Shown one piece after another: positions 41,619-49,182 of a DNA stretch of 64,000 nucleotides (the stretch's first letter is position 1; each line of letters opens with the position of its first letter). Below the pieces are notes generated by a model. It had not been told where the DNA came from, did not search any database, and saw nothing but the letters and a program-made list of their open reading frames with translations. A program made the position numbers and the translations under genes. The stretch is taken from assembly GCF_014203855.1 (NCBI RefSeq), contig NZ_JACHJV010000001.1:62001-126000 (forward strand). Direction: 5' to 3'. Source of the stretch: Kitasatospora kifunensis (GTDB lineage: Bacteria > Actinomycetota > Actinomycetes > Streptomycetales > Streptomycetaceae).

Positions 41619-42521
41619 TCAGCTCACCGCGGCGGCGAGGTCGTCGGACAGCGCGGCACACCTGAGGATGTCGGCTGCCCCCGGTAGCACGCGTGTCCCG
41701 CCGCGCAGTTGCTCGACGAAGGCATCCACCGCGTGCTCGGCGGCCGGGGCCGGGCCGGCGCACAGGATCCGCGGGCCGGTCCCGGTGCCCGCGTCGTAGC
41801 TGAGCACACCGCCCGTCAGCACGGCACGGCCCGCGCTGCCGTCCATCTCCACCCGGAGCCCGCCCGGCCGCGAGGTCCAGCCGGCGTGCAGGGTCACCGG
41901 CGCGCCGGCCCAGTCCAGCAGAGCCGCACCGGCCACCACCGGGCCGCCGCCCGCCGGCGCGCCGGGCGGCCGGCGGAGGGCAGCAGGCCGCTCGGCGGCG
42001 GCCGTTCGTACCGTCAGCGACCGGCTGCCGTCGAGCCACAGCAGCGCGTCCAACAGGTGCACGGCCAGATCCGTCAGACCACCACCGGGCAACAGGACGG
42101 GGTCGGTCATCCAGGCGGCGGTGCCCGTGAACCGGCCCTGCCACCAACCGGCGTGACTGAAGACGACGTGCACCGCGGTGAGGTCACCGAGCGCACCAGC
42201 CGCCAGCAACTCCTTGAGCCCGCCCATCGCGGGCTCACAGCGCAGGAACATGGCGCAGGTCACCGCATCACCGCCCGCGCGCAGCACGGCGGCGGTGGCA
42301 GCGGCGCTGCGCGCCAAGGGTTTCTCCGCCAACACCGGCACCCCGAGCCGCAACAGCTCGGGCAACGAGCGTTCCCGGTCGGCCGGTCCGCCGCCGGCGA
42401 TCACCGCATCGGCTCGGGCCGGGTCGGCCACCAGCTCGATGCCGTGACGGCGCAGCGCGGACAGGTGGTCGGCGAGGTGCAGATGCGAGCGACCCGCGAT
42501 GGCGATCCGATGCCGGGTCAT
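41619..42521 (-). CDS. Gfo/Idh/MocA family NAD(P)-dependent oxidoreductase
   Basis: A protein of 300 residues. The N-terminus HRIAIAGRSHLHLADHL is a Rossmann strand-loop, although the usual GxGxxG is altered to AGRSHL. VPVLAEKPLARS contains the diagnostic EKP (about 88-90). The C-terminal half (HVVFSHAGWWQGRF, GGGLTDLAVHLLDALLWL) matches the Gfo/Idh/MocA substrate domain, with the conserved His in DLAVHLLD. It is the last gene of the minus-strand group, 14 nt after the flavin reductase stop. A sugar- or cyclitol-type substrate is plausible given the nucleotidyltransferase nearby (inference). The altered dinucleotide loop could weaken cofactor binding. Confidence 0.8.
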   Translation of the reverse strand: MTRHRIAIAGRSHLHLADHLSALRRHGIELVADPARADAVIAGGGPADRERSLPELLRLGVPVLAEKPLARSAAATAAVLRAGGDAVTCAMFLRCEPAMGGLKELLAAGALGDLTAVHVVFSHAGWWQGRFTGTAAWMTDPVLLPGGGLTDLAVHLLDALLWLDGSRSLTVRTAAAERPAALRRPPGAPAGGGPVVAGAALLDWAGAPVTLHAGWTSRPGGLRVEMDGSAGRAVLTGGVLSYDAGTGTGPRILCAGPAPAAEHAVDAFVEQLRGGTRVLPGAADILRCAALSDDLAAAVS

Positions 42522-42535
42522 GTCCGCTGCCGGGC

Positions 42536-43024
42536 TCAGACCGTGACGGGCTGCGGGACCAGGCGGGTGAAGGTCCGCCCGCAGTAGACCAGGGGGGCCG
42601 CGCCGGTTACCGCGGTGCGCTCGACCCGGCCCACCAGGATGGAGTGGTCTCCGCCCTCCAGCACCGCGTGCAGCGAGCAGACCAGCCGCACCGCGGCGTC
42701 GGACAGCCCCGGTAACCCGGCCTCGCACACACTCATGTCGTCACCCGAGAACCGGTCGATCCCCGAGGTCGCGAAACGACGTGCCACCGCCTCCTGTCCC
42801 TCGGCGAGGATATTGATCATGAAGTGACCGCAGGTGGTGAACGCGGTGTGGGTGGAGGCGGCCCGGTCCAAGCAGATGAGCACCAACGGCGGATCGGCCG
42901 ACAGCGAGGTGAACGAGCTGCCGGTGAACCCCCAGCGCCGCCCGGTCGCGTCGACGGTGGTGGCGACCGCCACCGGGGACGGCACCACGGCCAGCGCGGT
43001 GGTGAATTCAGCCAGAGAAGACAT
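42536..43024 (-). CDS. Flavin reductase (HpaC-like, two-component monooxygenase partner)
   Basis: A protein of 162 residues of the flavin reductase-like domain family. VAVATTVDATGRRWGFTGSSF, SLSADPPLVLICLDRAAS and HFMINILAEGQEAVARRFA are the family's flavin-binding blocks, and GDHSILVGRVERT is the usual C-terminal motif. Such enzymes use NAD(P)H to supply reduced flavin. The natural partner here is the acyl-CoA-dehydrogenase-fold monooxygenase at 45.5-46.6 kb in the same strand group. ATG at 43024 has AGGAG about 11 nt upstream. Confidence 0.85.
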   Translation of the reverse strand: MSSLAEFTTALAVVPSPVAVATTVDATGRRWGFTGSSFTSLSADPPLVLICLDRAASTHTAFTTCGHFMINILAEGQEAVARRFATSGIDRFSGDDMSVCEAGLPGLSDAAVRLVCSLHAVLEGGDHSILVGRVERTAVTGAAPLVYCGRTFTRLVPQPVTV

Positions 43025-43075
43025 CAGTCTTGCTGCTCCTATCAGATCAAAATCACCAGCAGGCACCGACTCGGA

Positions 43076-43804
43076 TCACGGCCGCCGGTAGGCACCGGTG
43101 GTGGCATCGTGGCGAGCGGCCGCCAAGGAGTCATGGGTGCCGATGTCCCTCCAGTAGCCCTCCGAGAGGTGGCCGTACACCGGCTGGTCGTCGGCCAGCA
43201 GCCGGGGGAAGACGTCCATGGCCCAGTCGCACCGTTGCCCCGGGTCGATCCACGACAGGACCTGCGGGGCCATCACGTAGATGCCGGTATTGGCCGTATG
43301 GGTGAAGACCTGGCCCGGCGCGGGCTTCTCCACGAACCTCCTGATCCGCCCGTCGGCGCCGACCTCCGCGATGCCGAACCCGCGCGGATCCGCCACCTCG
43401 GTCAGGCACAGCGTGACCAGGGCGTTGCTCTTGCCGTGGAAGGCCACCAGGTCGGTGAGGTCGATGCTGGTGAGGGCGTCCGCGGACACCACCAGGAAGT
43501 CCTCCTCCTCGTCCAACAGCCCGGCGGCGGCCTTGACGGCACCGGCGGTCCCCAACGGCTCCGCCCGCTCCCCCACATAGTGCAACCGGACGCCCAGGGC
43601 GGAGCCGTCGCCGAAGTAGGCGCTGATCTGTTCGGCCAGATAGCGCACCGTCACCACGGCTTCGTCGATACCGTGCCGCCTCAACAGGCCCAGCACGTGG
43701 GCCATCACCGGAGCATCGTCGACCCGCACCAAGGGTTTGGGCAGGTGCTCGGTTATCGGGCGCAGGCGGTTGCCCGCCCCGCCTGCCATCACCACAGCCT
43801 TCAT
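43076..43804 (-). CDS. Sugar-1-phosphate nucleotidyltransferase
   Basis: A protein of 242 residues. MKAVVMAGGAGNRLRPITEHLPKPL gives the nucleotide-binding GGxGxRLxPxTxxxPKPL signature, VSADALTSID holds the metal-binding Asp region, and FVEKPAPGQVF, NTGIYVMAP and YWRDIGTHDSL complete the family pattern. It activates a sugar (or sugar-like) phosphate as its NDP derivative; the nucleotide and sugar cannot be told from sequence. The start has GAGGAG at 6 nt. In the same minus-strand group as the dehydrogenases around it, it suggests a glycosylated or sugar-derived product. Confidence 0.85.
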   Translation of the reverse strand: MKAVVMAGGAGNRLRPITEHLPKPLVRVDDAPVMAHVLGLLRRHGIDEAVVTVRYLAEQISAYFGDGSALGVRLHYVGERAEPLGTAGAVKAAAGLLDEEEDFLVVSADALTSIDLTDLVAFHGKSNALVTLCLTEVADPRGFGIAEVGADGRIRRFVEKPAPGQVFTHTANTGIYVMAPQVLSWIDPGQRCDWAMDVFPRLLADDQPVYGHLSEGYWRDIGTHDSLAAARHDATTGAYRRP

Positions 43805-43910
43805 CTGTCGCTCCTCATCAACGGGTAGTGGTCCGGCCGGAGAGCGGTGGCAGAAGTCCCGCACCAGGGCTTCTGCCACCGCCCCCGACCGAGCGATCAG
43901 CGATCAGCGA

Positions 43911-45062
43911 TCAGCGGAAGTCGACGACGGTCTTCAGGTGTTGGGTGGTCCGGTAGGTCCGCAGGATCTCGATGAGCTGGTCGTAGTCACCGAACTTGCA
44001 CACCTGGGTCTGCAGGGCGGCGGCGTCGACGATGCCGGAGCGCAGCATGTGCATGGCGGAGGCGATGACGTTCGCGGAGCGGTGCATCGGGAAGGAGTGC
44101 ACGTCGAACGGGGCGGCGGTGATGTTGATGCCCTTGGCGAGCATCAACCAGGTGTCGAACTTCTGCATCTCCTGCGACGCCCCGTACAGGACGTACTTGC
44201 CGCGCGGAGCCAACTTGCGCATCGCGATGCGGCGCGGGTCCTTCTCGTCGTCGTCCACGTGGACGGTGGGCAGGGTGTCGAAGACGTAGTCGAGCGTGTT
44301 GACCGGCACCGACTCGTCGAACTCCTCCGGCACGTAGGAGCGCTGGGAGAACTGGCTCTCGGCGAACGCGTTGCGGTGCTTGTTGAGGTCGACCGAGATG
44401 ACCTGCGCGGGAGCGAACAGGCGACGGATGACGGAACCGGCGATCACGCCGATCGGGCCCGCCCCCAGCACCAGAACGCGGTCACCCGGCGCGGGCGGGT
44501 TGGTCAGCAGGGAGCGCAGGGCACCGGTGGTCGGTTCGATCAGGGAGGCGTGCAGGTCGTCCAGGTCGTCCGGCACCTTGACGGCCGAGGCCATCCTGTC
44601 GTCGTGGAAGTAGCGGTCGGCCCAGAACACGTCGGACTTGGTCTGGCCGGAGAAGATGGGGCGCACCGAGCGGTACTCGGCGAACCCGCCGAAGTCGGTC
44701 TGGCCCCAGTAGACGATGCGGTCACCCACGCTGATGTCCGTGGAGTTGTCGAACCGGTCTCCGATCTGGACCACCTCACCGAGGTACTCGTGCCCCAGGA
44801 TGACGGGGTAGGCCTCCGGATACAGGTGCCCCTCGAAGTAGGAGATGTCGGTGGAGCAGATCGACACGCACCGGGTCTTCAACAGCAGTCCGTCCTCGGG
44901 AACACCGGGGACCGCAACGGTGGACAGGACGGGAGTGCGCGGAGCCAGCAGCTCGACAGCCTTCATCGTCGTCGGCACGTCCCTGGCCACGCCGGCGGTC
45001 TCACCAGCGGTGAGCGTGCCGACAGGGGCGTCAAGGGCGGTACCGAGAGCAGCGGCGTTCAT
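43911..45062 (-). CDS. Zinc-dependent alcohol dehydrogenase (MDR superfamily)
   Basis: A protein of 383 residues. CVSICSTDISYFEG (zinc-ligand Cys about 68) and LGHEYLGEV (GHE motif, about 90) define the catalytic domain, and VLVLGAGPIGVIAGSVIRRL (about 200-219) the NAD(P) fold. The usual four-cysteine structural zinc loop is not evident. The N-terminal 33 residues before MKAVELLAPR look like an extension; a start at 45080 would add six more. Three GATCAGC repeats surround the stop codon (43893-43916). Related in layout to threonine or sorbitol dehydrogenases, with substrate unknown. Confidence 0.85.
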   Translation of the reverse strand: MNAAALGTALDAPVGTLTAGETAGVARDVPTTMKAVELLAPRTPVLSTVAVPGVPEDGLLLKTRCVSICSTDISYFEGHLYPEAYPVILGHEYLGEVVQIGDRFDNSTDISVGDRIVYWGQTDFGGFAEYRSVRPIFSGQTKSDVFWADRYFHDDRMASAVKVPDDLDDLHASLIEPTTGALRSLLTNPPAPGDRVLVLGAGPIGVIAGSVIRRLFAPAQVISVDLNKHRNAFAESQFSQRSYVPEEFDESVPVNTLDYVFDTLPTVHVDDDEKDPRRIAMRKLAPRGKYVLYGASQEMQKFDTWLMLAKGINITAAPFDVHSFPMHRSANVIASAMHMLRSGIVDAAALQTQVCKFGDYDQLIEILRTYRTTQHLKTVVDFR

Positions 45063-45458
45063 ACGGAAACGACCTTTCATGGCATGGGCCACCCACCACC
45101 GGCCACAACCCAACACGGCATCACGCCGCGATGACCACAGCAGCAGGCAGGCACGAATCTCACGGGAGGGCGAAGCGATGCGCACGGTGCGCGCAGTGAC
45201 GTGCGATGGAAGAAGCCACGGTGAGGGGGCTGAGGTGACGGATGTCGCCCAGTGCGCCGTGGGGAGGCCGGCGGTCTCGGCGGTTTCAGCCACACACCGG
45301 GGTACGGGCACGGGCACAGGTGTTGACACGCGGACGGGGACACGCGGACAGCACCGAATCAGGCGCGCCACAGGCAGACTTGCACGGACTTGCAGAGGCG
45401 TCGGCGGTGTCGCGCATGGACACCGCCGACGCCTGCTCCACAGCCGGCTGGTGGGGGG
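45063..45458. other. Non-coding gap in the minus-strand group, with a doubtful Cys-rich ORF
   Basis: About 400 bp between the monooxygenase stop and the dehydrogenase start. On the minus strand, 45417 to 45286 can encode a 43-residue peptide starting MRDTADASASPCKSACG with five cysteines, 42 nt downstream of the monooxygenase stop. It has no clear ribosome-binding site, and about a third of its codons end in A or T, unlike the neighbours. The rest probably holds the promoter of the dehydrogenase gene. No other feature is seen. Confidence 0.4.
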
Positions 45459-46646
45459 TCAGCGGCGGGCTTGCAGGCCGCCGCCAAGCAGATACTGGCC
45501 GACCATCTCGTAGTTGGCCGGTGCCAGCGTGATGTGCTTGGCCGCGGTGTGGACGTCGCGGAAACAACGCTCCAGGGGGTGGGAACGGTAGGCGGAGGTA
45601 GCGCCGGCCATCTCGTAGACCGCGTCCACGACGGCTGTGGCGTTCTCCGCCGCGGTGACACAGGCCAGCCGTACGAGGGCCGAGAGTCGGTCACCGCCGG
45701 TCTGGCCGAAGTTCTCGGCGTGCCAGGCGGCATCCGCCGTCAGGGCGTGCGCCGAGCGCAGCAGCGCCCGCGCACGGGCCAGGCGGTCCTGGACCGTGTG
45801 GCTGTTCTTCAGCGTCACCTTCCCTTCGGAGGGGATCTTGGAGGCCGCCAACTCCGTGAACACGTCCAGGGCTTGACCGGCGATGCCCAGCACGGTGGCG
45901 GCGGCGGTGAACGGTCCGAAGTCGTAGTAGCCGATGGCGTAGCCGCGCGAGGCACGCTGCGGCGGCGGCGCCCAGAGGGCAGCGCCGTCAACGGTGTGCT
46001 CCACGGGCACGAAGACGTCGTGGATCTCGTAGTCGTTGGATCCGGTGGCGGCCAGGCCCGTGGTGTGCCAGGTGTCGAGGATCGACACCAGTGACACCGG
46101 GGTGAACAACATGCGGGTCTCACCGGTGGCTTCCTGACCGCGGGTCACCCGGGCGGCGGAGACGATCCAGGCCGCGCCGGCCGAGCCGGAGGCAAAACCC
46201 CACCGCCCGCTCAGCCGGTAGCCCCCCGGCACCTCCTGCGCGTGGCCGGTGGGGTGAACGGAACCGACGACCAGGCGGTCGTGCTCGGCGAAGATGGCAC
46301 GGGCCGAGCCCTCCTCGAGGTAGTCCGAGATCCGGCCGATCGCCCCCTGCACCCCGATCTGCCAGGAGACCGAGGCGTCATGACGGGCGATCAGTTCGAT
46401 GACACTCATCCCTGCCGACAGCGAAGCCTGCTCGCCGCCCAGGTCACGCGAGATCCACATTCGGTGCAGACCGAGCTCGGCGAGCGTCTCGAAGACCTCC
46501 GATGAGCTCGCGCGGTTGACCTCGGCCTTGTCCCGGTCGGCATCGACGGCAGGAAGGAGTCTCTCCGCGCGGGCCAGCCATTGCGCGGCGGCCTCGGACG
46601 GCGGCCGGCAGGCGAGCAGAGCGGGCGCGTGCGCAACGTGCTGCAT
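45459..46646 (-). CDS. Acyl-CoA dehydrogenase-fold flavin-dependent monooxygenase
   Basis: A protein of 395 residues with the acyl-CoA dehydrogenase fold: LAELGLHRMWISRDLGGEQASL (N-terminal helices), GRWGFASGSAGAAWIV (beta domain) and a C-terminal helical domain ending in GATSAYRSHPLERCFRDVHTAA. That ending, with R-D-xHTAxxH, is typical of group D flavin monooxygenases (HsaA, DszC-like) rather than of true dehydrogenases, and the catalytic Glu of the dehydrogenases is not obvious. It would use reduced flavin from the reductase at 42.5 kb to hydroxylate an intermediate. The ATG at 46646 is chosen; an upstream in-frame start at 46676 is possible. Confidence 0.8.
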   Translation of the reverse strand: MQHVAHAPALLACRPPSEAAAQWLARAERLLPAVDADRDKAEVNRASSSEVFETLAELGLHRMWISRDLGGEQASLSAGMSVIELIARHDASVSWQIGVQGAIGRISDYLEEGSARAIFAEHDRLVVGSVHPTGHAQEVPGGYRLSGRWGFASGSAGAAWIVSAARVTRGQEATGETRMLFTPVSLVSILDTWHTTGLAATGSNDYEIHDVFVPVEHTVDGAALWAPPPQRASRGYAIGYYDFGPFTAAATVLGIAGQALDVFTELAASKIPSEGKVTLKNSHTVQDRLARARALLRSAHALTADAAWHAENFGQTGGDRLSALVRLACVTAAENATAVVDAVYEMAGATSAYRSHPLERCFRDVHTAAKHITLAPANYEMVGQYLLGGGLQARR

Positions 46647-47233
46647 GATGGGATCCCCCCGTTTATTCGACGGCACGGCTATCCACAGCAGTTCGTCTGT
46701 ACGTCAACACTGGTACTGCTGAGATGAATATAGGCCGACCCGGCCCCGATCCGCAACGATTAACTCTCCGTCACCAATGGCCATCTGACGGCTCGTCATT
46801 GAGCTCGTCATGCACCGCACAAAAAGCCAAGCCGGATACGTCGTCGGATGCAGTGGCGGTTACTGGGCAACCACTGCGTGCCGCCGCCACGACAATCCCC
46901 AATATCATGCCGCTGACCAGCAGATATAATCTGCATGGACGGTATTCATAGGCAATAGGAAGTGGACACCCACCGCGCTCGAAAGTCCGCCGTGATCACC
47001 CTTGCACTCGCGTCAAGAAACCCTCACCGCAGCCCATATCAACACCCCGACAACGGCCTTGTCGCATATCGCCAGGTCGGATACCTGACACACGGCGAGC
47101 GGGCAAGAAGTATCCCTGACAGATATAACGACCCGCTTTCTTTCCCCTCAAGCCCGCCCCAGGCACCCCACCAGGGGAAACCATGCCGACGGCGGCAACC
47201 TACGCAACCTTTCCCGGGTACCCCGCGCCCGGG
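46647..47233. other. AT-rich intergenic region upstream of the minus-strand group
   Basis: About 590 bp between the monooxygenase start and the MFS exporter stop. It is clearly richer in A and T than the rest of the window and holds the promoter of the monooxygenase gene. GCAGAT-ATA-ATCTGC (46920-46934) is a perfect dyad that contains TATAAT. No coding region with normal codon usage was found; ORFs at 46724-46951 (+), 46962-47426 (+) and 46996-47184 (-) lack good ribosome-binding sites. Confidence 0.5.
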
Positions 47234-48529
47234 TCAGGACGCCGCAGGTTGGCTGGCTTCCGGATCGGCCGAGGCCCTGTCCGGGGTCGGCAGTACCACG
47301 GCCTCGACCGGCGCTGCCGACGCCGGTGGCGGTGGCGTGGTCGACCTCAGCAGGTGGCGTGCCAGAGCGAGCACGGCGGTCGTCCCGACGAGCCCGCACA
47401 CGCCCGTCCACCCCAGCGCACCGTAGGCGCGCAGCCCGACCCACGAGCCCAGGCTGCCGCCCAGGAACGAACAGGTCATATAGGCGGTGTTGAGCCGACT
47501 GCGGGCCTGCGCGTTCAGTGCGAAGATCCTTGCCTGATTGGCGACTTGGCCCGACTGCGTCGCGGTGTCGAGCAGCAGCATGCCCACCACCAGGGCGGTC
47601 AGACCCAGCGCCCCGCGATGCGCGCCGACCGCCAGGACCGCGGCGGCCGCGACGGCTGCCAGAAAGCAGACCAGGTTCACCCGGTCGGGTCCCAGGCGGT
47701 CAACAGCGCGGCCGGCGGCGGGAGTACAGAACATGCTCCCGGCACCGACCAGGGCGATCAGCCCCACCGCCTGGGCACCCAGGCCGTACGTCGGCCCGGT
47801 GACCAGCAGCGTGATGCTGGTCCAGGCGGCGCTGAAGCCGGCGAAGACCATCGCCTGGTAGAAGCCCGAACGGCGCAGCTGCGGTTCGGCGCGCAGCAGG
47901 CGCAGCGAGCTGGCCAGCAGGGCGGGATACCGTTGCCGTGAGGGCGGTGTGGTGCGGGGCACCACGAAGGCAAGGACCAGGGCCAGCGGCAGCACGAGGG
48001 CCGCGGCCACCAGATAAGGGGCGCGCCAACCCCACCAGGTGCCCACACTGGCGCCGAAGGTCCGGGCGAGCAGGATGCCGCCGATCAGCCCGCTCAGCAG
48101 GGTGCCCGTGACGGCGCCACGGCGCTCGGCAGGCACCAGGCCGGCCGCCATGGGGATGATGACCTGCGGAACCACGGTGGTGGCCCCCACCAGCGCACTG
48201 GCGCCGATGAGCAGGGGCAGGGTGGGCGCGGCACCGGCGGCGAGCAGGCCAAGGCCGGTCAGCACGAGCAGGGCGACGATCAGCCGACGGTGCACCAGCC
48301 GGTCCCCCAGCGGAACCAGCAGGAAGATCCCGGCCGCGTAACCCAGTTGGGCGGCGGTTGCCGCCAAGGCGGCCGAGCTGGGGGAGACATGCAACCCACG
48401 AGCGATCAACGGGCTGAGCGCCTGCGGAAAGTAGATGTTGGCCACACTCACCCCGCAGGCCACCGCCAGGACCAGGATCACCCAACGGCTCACCGACGAC
48501 TTCGGCCGAGCGGGCACAGACCGGGACAC
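47234..48529 (-). CDS. MFS transporter (DHA1-like efflux)
   Basis: A protein of 431 residues with major-facilitator hydrophobic segments. ANIYFPQALSPLIARGL in helix 1, VPLGDRLVHRRLIVALL (motif A, loop 2-3) and LLSGLIGGILLARTFGASVG mark the arabinose-efflux/DHA1 type. A Pro/Ala-rich tail (TTPPPPASAAPVEAVVLP) ends the protein. GTG at 48529 follows GAGG. It lies at the head of the minus-strand group, separated from the monooxygenase by the AT-rich region. Export of that group's product is plausible (inference). Confidence 0.85.
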   Translation of the reverse strand: MSRSVPARPKSSVSRWVILVLAVACGVSVANIYFPQALSPLIARGLHVSPSSAALAATAAQLGYAAGIFLLVPLGDRLVHRRLIVALLVLTGLGLLAAGAAPTLPLLIGASALVGATTVVPQVIIPMAAGLVPAERRGAVTGTLLSGLIGGILLARTFGASVGTWWGWRAPYLVAAALVLPLALVLAFVVPRTTPPSRQRYPALLASSLRLLRAEPQLRRSGFYQAMVFAGFSAAWTSITLLVTGPTYGLGAQAVGLIALVGAGSMFCTPAAGRAVDRLGPDRVNLVCFLAAVAAAAVLAVGAHRGALGLTALVVGMLLLDTATQSGQVANQARIFALNAQARSRLNTAYMTCSFLGGSLGSWVGLRAYGALGWTGVCGLVGTTAVLALARHLLRSTTPPPPASAAPVEAVVLPTPDRASADPEASQPAAS

Positions 48530-48595
48530 GACACCTCACAGAAGGCTAGCTGGATGTACACGCAGGCCGAGCAGGAGCACAGGAGCAGGGGAAGG

Positions 48596-48958
48596 TCACG
48601 CCGCCGAGGTGAGCGCGCAGGCGCACTCGGGCACCCGCATCCGGACCGGCGCCGGCGCCGGTGGTGATGGCGGCACGTGGAGGGCGGCAGGCTGTGTCTG
48701 CAGCCTTGAGCAGGCCTCGTCGAGTGCGACCCGCAGCCGAGCGATCTCCTCCAGCAGACACTGCTCGCGCGTGTCCAGCTGCGCCGGGGCCGCCAGGGCA
48801 CGGTAGCCGCCGCTGAGAAACTGGCGCTTCCAGTTGCCCACCGACTGGCGAGTCACTCCGGCCGTCTGAGCGGCCCGAGCCGTGGTGGTGGCCCCGGCCA
48901 ACACGGCCAGAACGATGCGGAGTTTGGCGTCGGGATGGAGCGCAGGTGGGCGTGGCAC
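48596..48958 (-). CDS. Small HTH/coiled-coil protein, transposase OrfA-like
   Basis: A protein of 120 residues. DAKLRIVLAVLAGATTTARAAQTAGVTRQSVGNWKRQFL (about 8-46) is a helix-turn-helix like that of IS3-type OrfA proteins, followed by a short coiled coil (REQCLLEEIARLRVALDEACSRLQ) and a Pro-rich tail. No orfB, no inverted repeats and no frameshift signal were seen. It may be a domesticated or leftover transposase subunit, or a small DNA-binding regulator. GTG at 48958 follows AGGGGGA. Upstream frame extension to 49078 overlaps non-coding sequence. Confidence 0.65.
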   Translation of the reverse strand: MPRPPALHPDAKLRIVLAVLAGATTTARAAQTAGVTRQSVGNWKRQFLSGGYRALAAPAQLDTREQCLLEEIARLRVALDEACSRLQTQPAALHVPPSPPAPAPVRMRVPECACALTSAA

Positions 48959-49182
48959 GGACAGTTTCCCCCTGTCATCGCGCTGACGTGTCGTCAGCTC
49001 AGCTACGTGCGACAGCGACGGACCATACGATAGTACGAATGTGCGTGGATAGTCACGCAATATCCGGTGAAGCTCCACCCTGCCCAGACACGATCACCAC
49101 GAGGCCCGCTCCACGGGATCGCTTGTCCGCTGTGCGAGTAACCGGCTTGTCCTGCGCGCCCGAGCCGCGACACCATGCCACA

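Noticed and set aside
41619..42521. Idea that the 41.6-48.5 kb group is a C7N-aminocyclitol cluster
   Set aside because: The nucleotidyltransferase and dehydrogenases would fit, but no sedoheptulose-7-phosphate cyclase or pseudoglycosyltransferase is present in the window.
46996..47184. 62-codon minus-strand ORF in the AT-rich gap
   Set aside because: No ribosome-binding site, and no recognisable product.
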